From Corydoras sp. C115 (Eukaryota; Chordata; Actinopteri; Siluriformes; Callichthyidae): a DNA stretch of 64,000 bases. Numbering within the stretch: the first letter of the stretch is position 1; each line of letters starts with the position of its first letter. Position numbers and translations under genes: made by a program. A model generated the notes under the pieces. It did not search any database. It was not told where the DNA came from and worked only from the letters and a program-made list of their open reading frames with translations. Where the stretch lies: NCBI GenBank assembly GCA_019802505.1, contig JAFMOC010000787.1, positions 310,001 to 374,000 on the forward strand, read 5' to 3'. This document shows positions 54,960 to 64,000 of the stretch, one piece after another.

Positions 54960-55867
54960 TTGCGGACAGTAACAGATTATAAAAGCACACCCTCCGGCTT
55001 AACGAGTACAGACCGGACGCTGGCGAGCGAGTTAAATAACTTTTATGCTCGCTTCGGCGCTCCAACCAACATGGCTCATGGGGCAGCTGACTGTGCAGGC
55101 GCAGAACTTCGCGACGAACAGCCACCACTCGTCATCTCGGAGAGTGACGTCAGGAAAGTGTTCAGATGAGCGTATACCAGGAAAGCTGCAGGACCAGACG
55201 GGATATGCGGGCGTGTCCTGAAAACCTGCGCATCTCAACTTGCTCCAGTAATCACCAAGATTTTTAATCTCTCTCTGTCACTGGGCCATCATGCTTTAAA
55301 CGGTCCGTCATTGTTCCGGTTCCGAAGACACCTCAGCCAGCCTGCCTGAATGATTACTGCCCTGTAGCCCTAACATCAGTTGTGATGAAGTGCTTTGAAA
55401 AAACGATCAGAGGCTTCATCACTTCTTCAATACCGGACTCCTTAGACCCCCTACAGTTCACCTACCGTCATAACCGCTCCACGGATGATGCCATCTCACA
55501 CCTGCTTCACTCTGCTCTGTCTCACCTGGACACTGAAGGCAAACACAGAATGGATGAGGAGGAGTTTCTTCCCAATGGCGATTCGGACCCTGAATGAGGA
55601 CTAAACGGGCACAATCCCACCCACAACACCTTCATAACGCAAACAACTTTTAACACTGCACTGAATTACTTGCACATTAAATTGCACATTTTAAAAACAT
55701 ATTTTATTCTATTTTACATATCCTTTTCAATAACTTTTGTAAAAAATTTTCTTACTGTAAATCCAAGTTTTTAACTTCATGTGGAGATGTCAGAAAGGAA
55801 TTTCACAGCTGGTTGTACTGTGTATACCTACGCATGTGACAAATAAACCTGATTTGATTTGATTTGA
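54960..55867 (+). mobile_element. LINE fragment with RT core deleted (family of 19711-23396)
   Basis: 54960-55170 encode DYKSTPSGLTSTDRTLASEL and related linker residues. 55175-55540 encode RKAAGPDGICGRVLKTCASQ and SLDPLQFTYRHNRSTDDAIS in shifted frames. Sequence then jumps to the ORF end and 3'UTR, finishing acaaataaacctgatttgat with an (atttg)n tail. About 1 kb containing the catalytic RT motifs is missing. Confidence 0.75.
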
Positions 55868-56059
55868 AACAGCACTTAGGGTGTAGTCTAAAACAGTTTT
55901 AAAATGTGCTAAACACGATTTCTCTCTGGTGATAGAAAGGACACTGGTCATTAATGGCTGGATTTAAAACAGAAATAAAAGCATTTACCGCAATAATACC
56001 ATGAAGGATCCTCCACTGGAGGTCCCCCACCCGCTTGGTTAACAGGGGATAGAGTCAAA

Positions 56060-56245
56060 GGCTAATTTAAATGAGTCTAGTGGGTTTTCAATGTTCACTA
56101 CGAAAACCCACTAGACTCATTAACATATGATATGAAGCGTATAATCATTCCCTCTACTGCTGCATCATTCCTACAACATTTACCTGAATTAAACATTAAA
56201 CCAGCATCAGGACCCGATGAACTTGAAAACACAGCGGACATACCT
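56060..56245 (+). mobile_element. L2 fragment with inverted 5' piece
   Basis: 56060-56089 is L2 endonuclease sequence in antisense (compare 4350-4382). From 56122 on, sense L2 linker sequence (aagcgtataatcattccctc, compare 132-160). Between them is a perfect 20-bp inverted repeat (arms 56070-56089 and 56102-56121, 12-nt loop). The arrangement resembles LINE 5' inversion. Confidence 0.72.
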
Positions 56246-56249
56246 AAGG

Positions 56250-56985
56250 AACATCAGACGGACATAACATAAGGAAGATCAGACCCTTTCTGACAGAACG
56301 TGCTACCCAACTGCTTGTTCAAGCACTAGTCTTATCCCGGCTTGATTATTGTAATGCACTACTTGCCGGTATCCCAACTTCCACCATCAGACCTCTTCAA
56401 CTAATTCAAAACTCTGCAGCCCGACTCGTGTTTAACCAGCCCAAGCGAACTCACGTCACTCCATTACTCACTTCCCTCCATTGGCTTCCTGTAGCTGCTC
56501 GCATTCAGTACAAGTCGCTGACTCTGGCATACAGAACCATTTCTGGATCTTCCCCCTCTTACCTTCACTCTATCTTTTCAAAATACACGCCGACTCGTTC
56601 ACTTCGCTCCAGTGATGAGCGTCGCCTGGTGATTCCACCTCACCGAGGAGCTAATTCTCATTCTGTGGCGTTCACCACTGCAAAATGGTGGAACGATCTT
56701 CCCAACTCTGTCCGTAAGGCAGAATCTCTAAACAGTTTTAAGAAACTACTTAAGACGCATCTATTTACCAAATACCTGTTATAAAAAAAAAAATTTAAAA
56801 AAAAAATAAATAAATAAAAAGGGGGCGGGGGGGGGGGGGGGGCGCAGCTTCGAATAACAATCAGGTTGATGAAAGTTGGTTTTCTCCATGGCTTCTGACT
56901 TGTGGTGTTCTCATTTGTAAGTCGCTTTGGATAAAAGCGTCTGCTAAATGACTAAATGTAAATGTAATGTAAATGTACATACCTC
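56250..56985 (+). mobile_element. L2-like LINE 3' end (second family)
   Basis: Encodes the RT C-terminal region: LVLSRLDYCNALLAG, QNSAARLVFNQPKRTHVTPL, LTSLHWLPVAARIQYKSL, and PNSVRKAESLNSFKKLLKTH, then a stop at 56784. The tail has poly-G and A-rich runs and ends with tcgctttggataaaagcgtc and (aaatgt)n, a typical fish LINE/SINE terminus. Confidence 0.8.
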
Positions 56986-57029
56986 AAACACGTGTTTTCA
57001 ACCACGTGTTTTCAACCTTTTCAACCTGT

Positions 57030-57930
57030 CGCAGTTAAGATTCATATTGAGTACAAAATTTTATTGATAACATATAAATTTCTACATAATCAGGCTCCAC
57101 AGTATCACAGTATGAGTGAGCTGATTCAATTGTATAAGCCAACACGCCAGCTCCGATCTCAAGGTGCTGGTTTACTCTTAGCTTCTAGAATAAATAAAAT
57201 TACTGCCGTTCTCCCACCTTCCAGTTACTGTTCGTGATTCTGAATCACTATTAATCTTTAAAAATAAATTAAAAACACATTTATTTAACCTTGCATTTAA
57301 TCAATCCCATTTAGATAAAGATGTAGATCTCAGGCTGTGTTGGATTGGTAATCTGCGATCAGTGTGTGCTGGCATTTCACCTCTTCACCCACCTCATCAT
57401 TAATGGGGGGGTGTGGCGCTGAAATGATGCTGTTCCGGGAAGCCATCTCAACTATGTAGAGTCTGCTGTATCTGCCTCTTTTAGTTATGCTGCTCCAGTC
57501 AGTGATGCCAGAGTCACATACTGCACTGTGTCAATAAATTACTTATTAATTAAATGCAGTGCTTTATTATTAGCTCTAACTGCCTTCCTCGTCTGTTTCT
57601 TTTGAGGTGTGACCGGCTTCCTGGAGGTGTAGACAGATCTTCATCCATGGCTCTGCCAACCAATACTGGATGGAACCTGAATTTTAATTGTGACTGGCGG
57701 TCCTGCAGGACCACCTAATGGATCACATAGTTTTCCATTTGTTAGTTTTTCCATTTGTTAAATATCTATACATGGCTGTCCTACACTGTTGTTGCAGCCT
57801 GTCTTTTTCTTGCCACTGTCACTTCGGCTTGCTCTTTGGGGGTTTAAAGGCTTTTCATTCTGTAACGCTGCTTTGTGACAATGTACTGTTGTAAAAAGCA
57901 CTATAGAAATAAATAACTTGAACTTCAACT
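57030..57930 (+). mobile_element. L2 LINE 3' fragment
   Basis: Starts within ORF2 (EYKILLITYKFLHNQAPQY) and continues through the L2 3'UTR to aaagcactatagaaataaat, parallel to 5660-6655. Several deletions, including one in the C-terminal coding region near 57205. Confidence 0.8.
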
Positions 57931-58509
57931 TGGGTTTGTAAAATGCTCTCCACTTTGGTCTTACATCACAACCAATGCCTAATGTTTCTCTCCATGGTGT
58001 GTCAGCTCTATTCTCGAGTATTCTCTATTCTCAAAAACAAGTACACTGGCCCGGAAACAAAATTTTCTGGGGTTTGCTAATTTTTACAGAAAATTTATTC
58101 GTTCCTTCAGTTTGTTGGCATTGCCCTTTAATAACCTAATTCTTAAATCCACATTGATTAACGCCCCAGTATTGGCACATTCGGACCTGGATTCTTTGTT
58201 AAGGTGGGTGCATCAGCTAATGTGTAGGTGCTGTTCTTTCCCAGGGGGCTAGTGGTTTTTGTCGTCATTCTGTAGCCTTCTTGTCTCATACTTGTCTCCG
58301 ACCGAGTGCAACTACAGCATTGGCGATAAAGAGTTGCTGGCCATCAAGATCGCCCTAGAAGAGTGGCATCATTGGCTTATGGGGGCCAAACATCCCTTTG
58401 TGGTTATCACAGACCACAAAAATTTTGAGTGTCTTAAGGGGGTCAAATGGCTTAATGCGCATCAGTCCAGATGGTCGTTATTTTTTAACAGTTTCAACTT
58501 TACCATTTC

Positions 58510-58859
58510 AGGCGGCATGGTGGCTTAGTGGTTAGCACGTTCACCTCTCAGCGCTAGGGATTCCCGGTTCAAATCCCCATCTGGGTGGAGTTTCCATGCT
58601 CTCCCTGTGTCTGCGTGGGTTTCCTCTGGGTTCTCCGGTTTCCTACCACAGTCGAAAGACATGGATCAAGTCAATTGAATTCTCAAAATTGCCCCATATA
58701 GAGTGTGTCTGTGTGAGGGAGTGTGTGCCCAGCGATGGATTGGCGTCCTGGGTGTATCTGCCCAGCACCCGAGACGTTCTCCCCTGGATGGGCATGGGGA
58801 ACCCCACCGTGAGCCTAATAGAGGATAAAGTGGGAGATAATGAATGAATGAATGAACGG
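58510..58859 (+). mobile_element. SINE inside gypsy pol, 13-bp duplication
   Basis: Mermaid/DANA-like SINE with the usual head and (atga)n tail; box B carries one change (GGTTCAAATCC). Perfect duplication actttaccatttc at 58497-58509 and 58860-58872 splits the RNase H end of the gypsy remnant. Confidence 0.92.
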
Positions 58860-59769
58860 ACTTTACCATTTCTTACTTTCCTGGTCATCGTAACCTGCAG
58901 GCTGATGCTCATTCACAGTTATATCCTGATTCTGGGAGGGAGCATTTTGATGAATCACCTATCCTTCCTGCTAGTTGTTTCATCAATACTATTCATTGGG
59001 AATTTGAAATTGTAAGAGCTTTGCAGGGGGTTCAGGTTACTCTTTACAGTCCTCCATGTCTTTTGTTTGTTCCTCTACCCTTCCGCACTCGTTTGGTTAC
59101 TTGGATTCATACTTGCCTATGTTCTGGACATCCTGGGGTTGACCGTATCATACAGCTTCTTCGATGCAAGCACTGATGGAAGACATTAAATTCTGATCTT
59201 CAATGGGTTATCAGTTCGTGTGACATTTGTGCTACCTGCAAGACTCCGAAGATTTTATCTGCGAGGAAACTGATGGCTCTACCAATTCCTTCTCGTCCTT
59301 GGCCCCACGTGGCCATCAATTTTGTCACGGATCTTCCTGTTTCTGAGGGTTTCACTATGGTGGTTACTCTTACTGACCAGTTCTCTTGTGCATTAACCTT
59401 TATTCCAGACTGCAGATTTTCTCCTCTCACAACTTTTTCCTATTTTTGATATTCCCGAGGATATTCTTTGTGACAGGGGCCCCCAATTCACTTCTGCAGT
59501 ATGGGGTGCGTTTTTTGGAAAAAGTTGGGCACCTCTGTTAGCCTTACTTTGGGTTACCATCCAGAGAGTAACGGAATTTGTGAGAGAATTAATCAAGAAC
59601 TGGGGAAGTTTTAACAACCCTTCGGATTTGGCAAGTTTCCTTTCTTGGGCCGAGATTGCCCATAACTCTTTGAGACATTCCTCTACCGGAATGTCTCCTT
59701 TTCTATGTATCCTCAGTTACTAGCCTCAACTTGCCCTTTGGGATCCTGAAACTTCCAATACCCCTGTGG

Positions 59770-60163
59770 TGTCAAAGAGGCAGGTGCAGTCCGTCCAAAG
59801 GCGGCGCTGCATGGTGCTATGCAGGATTGAGATGCATGTGGTGATAAAGAGCGAGCCAGGTGATCAGGTAAGCAGCAGAGATGTGTTTAATAAATGAAAC
59901 GCAAAAACCAAAACCGAAACGAAACGAAACGCCAACGCGACGCCGAACCAAAACATAGCACAATAACACCCAAACGTAACATTATTAATGCTGGCCTGCT
60001 GACTCAGGGAGCATGCGCTCTTTAAGTCTAGTCAGCAGGCGGCATGTGACTAGGTAGGACCCAATCCCAGCTCTCGGGGATGGGCCCTACCTACGGGAAC
60101 CCCAAACGGCCAAAACCCAAACTTAGAGAACAGGGGGGAATGGCCTAGCACTCCCATCTGACA
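59770..60163 (-). mobile_element. Solo LTR inside gypsy pol, 5-bp duplication
   Basis: On the minus strand it starts TGTCAGATGGGAGTGC and ends CCTCTTTGACA. Perfect duplication tgtgg at 59765-59769 and 60164-60168. Related to the LTRs at 15919, 37508 and 47323 (gtaggtagggcccatcccc block). Confidence 0.88.
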
Positions 60164-60888
60164 TGTGGTGGATGAGTGGTTTCGGCGTAGTGAGAATATT
60201 TGGGGTTAGGTGCACCAACGGATCGAGAGGGTCTTGCTGCGCAATAAGTCTTTTGCAGATCACCGTAGAAGTGATGCCCCTGTCTATAGGGTGGGGGGCC
60301 TGGTTTGGCTAAACTCGCGGAATTTCCGTTGTCATGCTGGTTCTGCTATGCTGGTAGAGGTCGACCGCGTCATCAGGGTAAGTTCTCTTCTTCCTCTCGC
60401 CTTCTTGGGAGGAGGATACTGTCACACCTGCATCCTCGGTTGCTGTCTCAACCGCTCTTCTCTTCTGTCTCAACTTGCCTGAGGATTTTATTAATTCCAC
60501 ATACCGTTTATTATCACTGGAGTTTTGATCACCTGGTCTCATTTCCTTTCCCGCCCTTTCTCCTATTTAAGCCCCATCTCGGCTACCGTTCTTTGAGTTG
60601 GATCATGGCGCTCGTTTGTTCTGTGATTGCTGCTTTTCGCTCTCTCTCGACTTCGGCAATCGATCTTATCGCGTGATTGTGTTTCGGTTTCCGTTTTTCT
60701 ACAGACAGTTTCAGTGGGTATTCTCCCAGGACAACGTTAGCATTAGTGGATTTATTGGCTTACTGCCACCCTGTTTTGGTTTTTTGTTTTTTACCGTCTG
60801 TATTTTTGTTGGAGGTCATTTTCCGTTAATAAACTGTTACTCAGGACTGCACTTAGTGTTGGCCGTCCTTCCATCCAGAAATGTGTCA

Positions 60889-61255
60889 TATCCCTGCACG
60901 TCCTCTATTTCAACAGCACCCTCCAAACTTTCTCTATCTAGCCCATCCTCTATTTATAGAGCTCCCTCCAACCAGACAGTCTGTCCATCTGCACCCTCAG
61001 CCTATCCCTGCACATCCTCTATTTATACAGCTCTCTCCAACCAGACAGCCTGTCCATCTGCACCCTCAGGCTATCCCTGCACATCCTATATTTATACAGC
61101 ACCCTCCAACCAGACCGTCTGTTCATCTGCACCTTCAGCCTATCCCTGCCCATCCTTTATTAATAAAGCACCCTTCAAATAGTCCGTCTGTCCATCTGCC
61201 CCCTCAGCACTGCACATTCTCTATTCATACAGCGCCCTCCAACCAGACCATTTTA
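60889..61255. repeat. 69-bp minisatellite
   Basis: Units of 69 bp begin tatccctgcacatcctctat at 61003, 61072 and 61141, with diverged units on either side. Being a multiple of three, the array stays open as 23-residue repeats in two frames; these frames are not considered genes. Confidence 0.85.
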
Positions 61256-61721
61256 TTCCATCACATTTAAAAACCACATACTTTATATCTTTCATTTGGA
61301 ACCCAAAGTCCATGTTCAGGTCCGTTCAGGTCATGTTCTGAGAAGCTGAGAAGCTGGAGCCTGACACAGGCAACGTGTTACAGAGGAGGAGATTTAGAAC
61401 CCAGTTGGAACCTTTTCATTTGGAACCTGATTTTAGCGTAATGTTCTAACTCTGCAGTCAGCAGTTCATCTTTAATGAAAGGTTGAACATTTAACAGAGT
61501 GGTTGTTTTAGCGGGGTGGATGGGGGCATTACAGGTGTGAATGTACCCTGAATTACTGCACCATTCTGAACCATAGTCTTAATCTTCTCATCAATGTGCA
61601 GACACCCAACACACACACTTCATTCTGAAGATAACACAATTTCGTCATACTCATCAACTTCTCCCACAAATAAAGTTCACTCCTCGACTGAACATTTTAT
61701 TCTGGAGGTGAATTTATTGCC
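61256..61721. other. Intron, nothing recognised
   Basis: No repeat or coding motif identified. Confidence 0.35.
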
Positions 61722-62108
61722 GTGTCAGTAAAAAAGTTGATCAAAAGCTTTTTCCAGCAAAAGACTGGAAACCATGAAATGTGTTGTTGCACACACTTCA
61801 CCCACACATCTTTACTAACACTGACACACACTCAAACATCTTTTTTTTATTTCACTCACCCAGAAATCTCAATTACACATTCACTCACACACCTGCTGAC
61901 AAATGACCACGCATGAATACAGCGAGAGAGAAAGAGAGATACGTGTGTGTGTGTGTGTGTGTGTGTAATATGCAGTAATTGTTTATGTAATTGTGTGAAA
62001 GAGAGGAATAAATTGTGTGAGTGTGTGTGTGATTAATATGTATATTATATGTGTGTGTGTGTGTGTGTGTAATGTTGTAGTTCTGATGTATCATTATTTC
62101 TCTCTCAG
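61722..62108. other. Intron segment duplicated from or to locus 1
   Basis: 61735-61840 matches 12266-12400 upstream of the locus 1 exon at 12723 (gttgatcaaaagctttttcc, gtgttgttgcacacac, cactcaaacat). Both are followed by GT microsatellites and the conserved ttgtagttctgatgtatcat before an LRR exon. Confidence 0.75.
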
Positions 62109-62282
62109 GTTGAGATATTGTTCTCTATCAGGTGAAAGTTGTTCAGTTCTATCTTCAGTTCTCAGTTCTGGTTCCTGCAGTCTGATAGAACTAGAACTGA
62201 GTCAGAATGAACTGTATGATTCAGGAGTGAAGTCTCTCTGTACTGCACTGACACAGCCAGAGTGTACACTGAAGATACTGAG
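62109..62282 (+). CDS. NLR-type LRR exon (locus 2, second)
   Basis: A 174-bp phase 2-2 exon; acceptor ttctctctcag, donor gtaaca. Starts LRYCSLSGESCS, ends PECTLKILR, with strand segment LIELELSQNELYDSG. Two LRR units. The next exon, 297 bp downstream, is the terminal one. Confidence 0.82.
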
Positions 62283-62346
62283 GTAACATCACACACACAC
62301 ACACACACACACACACTCTTTCTCACACACAGAAACAGATATATGT

Positions 62347-62393
<47 letters not shown>

Positions 62394-62400
62394 CTCCTAC
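62283..62400. repeat. (CA)n microsatellite
   Basis: CA repeats at 62291-62315 and 62348-62390 after the exon donor. Confidence 0.9.
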
Positions 62401-62578
62401 ACACACATCAGTATATATAAGCTTGTAAGACATTGGACCTTCCAACAAGACAATGATTCCATGCATCATCATCATCATCTAAAGCTTCATCTATATGATC
62501 TTTTCTTCTAAGAGCAGAGTTTCAGATTTAAAAATCTCTTACAGTTTTAGTTTCATATCAGACTTTTTCTCTTTGCAG

Positions 62579-62777
62579 GATGAAATATTGCTGGATTACA
62601 GATAAGGGTTGTTCAGATCTGGCTGAAGCTCTCATATCAAATCCTTCATCAAACCTCAGAGAACTTCATCTAACATACAGAGGAGCAGAAGGATCAGGAG
62701 TGCAGAAGCTCAGAGATCTAAAGGAAGATCCAAACTGTAAACTGGAGACACTGGAGGCTGAATCATCCATTCATTAA
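62579..62777 (+). CDS. NLR-type terminal LRR exon with stop (locus 2)
   Basis: Acceptor tttctctttgcag, one split-codon base, 65 codons and TAA. Encodes KYCWITDKGCSDLAEALISN, SNLRELHLTYRGAEGSG and an end LEAESSIH. The phase matches 54449 and 62282. Homologous to the locus 1 terminal exon but 22 residues shorter at the C-terminus. It completes a spliced frame of exactly 531 codons from the candidate ATG at 34239. Confidence 0.83.
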
Positions 62778-63200
62778 TCATAATGTTGAAGTGAGAACAT
62801 GGGACTGAAACAAACATTCCTGCTTGTTAAATCTGACATCAGATGGTAATACTATAGACTGGACAGATGAGTGCAGGTTCAACAGGAACTCAGCAGTTCC
62901 ACCTTAATCACATCATGTGACTGATTCGGTAGAAGCTTATTGTTCTCTTAATATACAGATGTTTTCTTTCCTCAGTTAAATTAAAGAACAGCTGCAGAAA
63001 CAAATGCACAGTTTAGCTTTGATTTTTTTTTTTATTCTTTTAAGACATCAATACTCAAGACAATCAAGACATCAAATAATATTTTATTTGATAACTTTAG
63101 CAGATATTCTGATTCAGCAGTGATCATGTATTGATATTGAATTTATATTGATTATTTCTGAATGTAAGATGCAACATTTTAAAAACAAATAAAAACAACA
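62778..63200 (+). other. 3'UTR of locus 2 with polyadenylation signal
   Basis: 62840-63010 matches the 3'UTR of locus 1 (26135-26310). AATAAA at 63188-63193 is a candidate cleavage signal. Confidence 0.6.
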
Positions 63201-63254
63201 ATTGTGTATTCAGTATGAAATTACATGTGAACAAAAAACATTTTGTGGACACAA

Positions 63255-64000
63255 TATTGTTATGAGTCTGGTTGATCAGCCTGAAGTGAGGCTGATCAAG
63301 GCCCCCAGATTCTTGACAAAAGCCTCCCAGAAGGCCGAATTGGGGACCTCTATGAAACGATGTCGTCTGGGAGGCGAAAGACCTCGTGAAATAGGGTCTC
63401 TAACGCTGAGGGCAGTGCAGGCAGGGCGACGAATTTCACCCCTTGGAGAAACGGTCCACTACCGACAGGATGGTGGTGTTGCCTTTGGAGATGGGGAGGT
63501 CGGTGATGAAATCAACCGCAATGTGGCTCCAGGGGCGGTGTGGGACAGGTAAGGGCATGAGTTTCCCTGCAGGCAGTTGACGGGGGGGGACTTGGAGGCC
63601 ACACAGGTGGCGCACGAGGTGATGACTCTGTTGATATTGGCCCGCATGGCGGGCCACCAGTACTTCTGCCGGATCTTGTCCATCGTGCGTTCCACCCCTG
63701 GATGACCCGAGCTGGTGTTAGTGTGCACCCAGGAGATGCTGCCAAAACTGCAGAGAAACGTAGATCTTGCTGGGGGGGGGGGATCTTCAATCTACTGGGT
63801 GGGGGTTCCCTCTGGTTCATCTCCTGGATATCACCGTCCAGTTCCCAGGAAATGGTCTGAGTGAACACGCTGGGTGGCAGAATGGATTTGACAGGGGGTT
63901 CCGCCTTGGCATGATCCTCGAACTTGCAGGAAAGGAGGTCTGCCTTAGCGTTCTCCTTACCCGATCGGAATGTCAAATCGGTTGAAGAATAGAGACCACC
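63255..64000 (-). mobile_element. Ty3/gypsy pol fragment (RNase H end and integrase), runs off the window
   Basis: On the minus strand 63976 onward encodes TFRSGKENAKADLLSCKFED (the end of RNase H, usually KADALSR), then the integrase zinc-binding region HTNTSSGHPGVERTMDKIRQ and SCATCVASKSP (HHCC), then the core start WSHIAVDFITDLPISKGN and DRFSKGVKFVALPALPSA. Frames shift near 63740 and 63530. It ends abruptly at about 63255 within the integrase core. Confidence 0.8.

Larger units (their letters stand above)
58050..60888 (+). mobile_element. Ty3/gypsy retrotransposon remnant with 3' LTR
   Basis: Begins with RT-end codons (FLGFANFYRKFIRSFS), then RNase H (YSIGDKELLAIKIALEEWHH, VITDHKNFECL; 58259-58509), a split chromosomal frame after the SINE, integrase (HHCC region around 59110-59240: CSGHPGV, CDICATCKT; core VTDLPVSEGF), and the C-terminal region resumed after a solo LTR (60170-60390: RNKSFADHRRSDAPVYRVGG). 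The 3' LTR is 60420-60888 (TGTCACACC … GTGTCA), preceded by a purine-rich tract. The 5' half is missing. Stops and frameshifts throughout. Confidence 0.8.

Noticed and set aside
60598..61270. Frames of 194 and 129 codons as a Pro/Ser-rich host protein.
   Set aside because: They cover a gypsy LTR and a 69-bp minisatellite; openness follows from the repeat period.
52520..64000. B30.2/SPRY exon expected for butyrophilins or fish NLRs.
   Set aside because: No open frame with the usual LDP or WEVE-type motifs was found; both loci end in LRR exons with stop codons.

Overview
The window looks like an immune-gene-rich, repeat-dense stretch of a ray-finned (teleost) fish genome. The evidence is the fish-type NLR leucine-rich-repeat exons of 174 bp, a butyrophilin/B7-like immunoglobulin gene, Mermaid/DANA-type tRNA-derived SINEs, L2, L1 and other LINEs, Tc1/mariner and hAT elements, Ty3/gypsy remnants and abundant (CA)n, (TA)n and GATA/GACA microsatellites. 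The species cannot be named from sequence alone. There are no bacterial features, CRISPR arrays or rRNA genes.

Host coding sequence is sparse and all on the + strand. Locus 1 is the 3' end of an NLR-type gene: LRR exons at 6768-6941, 11928-12101 and 12723-12896, then a terminal exon at 25568-25832 with stop codon, 3'UTR and AATAAA. Any N-terminal exons would lie to the left of the window.

Locus 2 is the highlight. A chain of exons with mutually compatible splice phases runs from 34239 to 62777: candidate signal peptide, Ig V-type domain, Ig C-type domain, transmembrane segment, two 11-residue exons, an exon matching the end of the NLR helical domain that precedes the LRRs, two 174-bp LRR exons and a terminal LRR exon with stop. 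Spliced together this is 1593 nt, exactly 531 codons with stop. It would be a single-pass receptor with a butyrophilin-like ectodomain and an NLR-type LRR cytoplasmic tail, with no NACHT or B30.2 exon visible. I do not know this architecture as a described family. The exon joins are inferred from phase and order, not from transcripts.

Layout. 1-6655: one L2 LINE split by an inverted L2 copy. 6768-12896: locus 1 LRR exons in microsatellite-rich introns, with nested LTR elements, an L2 fragment and a hAT-like MITE. 13140-25435: retroelement with a restriction-like endonuclease motif, SINE, solo LTR, L1 pieces, a repeat-filled non-autonomous LTR element, a long LINE that carries a 63-bp perfect copy of the locus 1 terminal exon, a Tc1 remnant and a G-rich minisatellite. 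25568-26440: end of locus 1. 26475-34110: duplicated flank, SINEs, Tc1/mariner, hAT MITE and L1 remnants. 34239-62777: locus 2, its introns loaded with a complete 4.2-kb non-autonomous LTR element (37508-41669), solo LTRs, SINEs and LINE and gypsy remnants. 63188-64000: polyadenylation signal of locus 2, then a minus-strand gypsy pol fragment running off the window.

The two loci share terminal exons, LRR exon cassettes, intron flanks and 3'UTR sequence, so they are related by local duplication. The LRR exons are nearly identical except at the predicted ligand-facing positions, which fits an immune recognition array.
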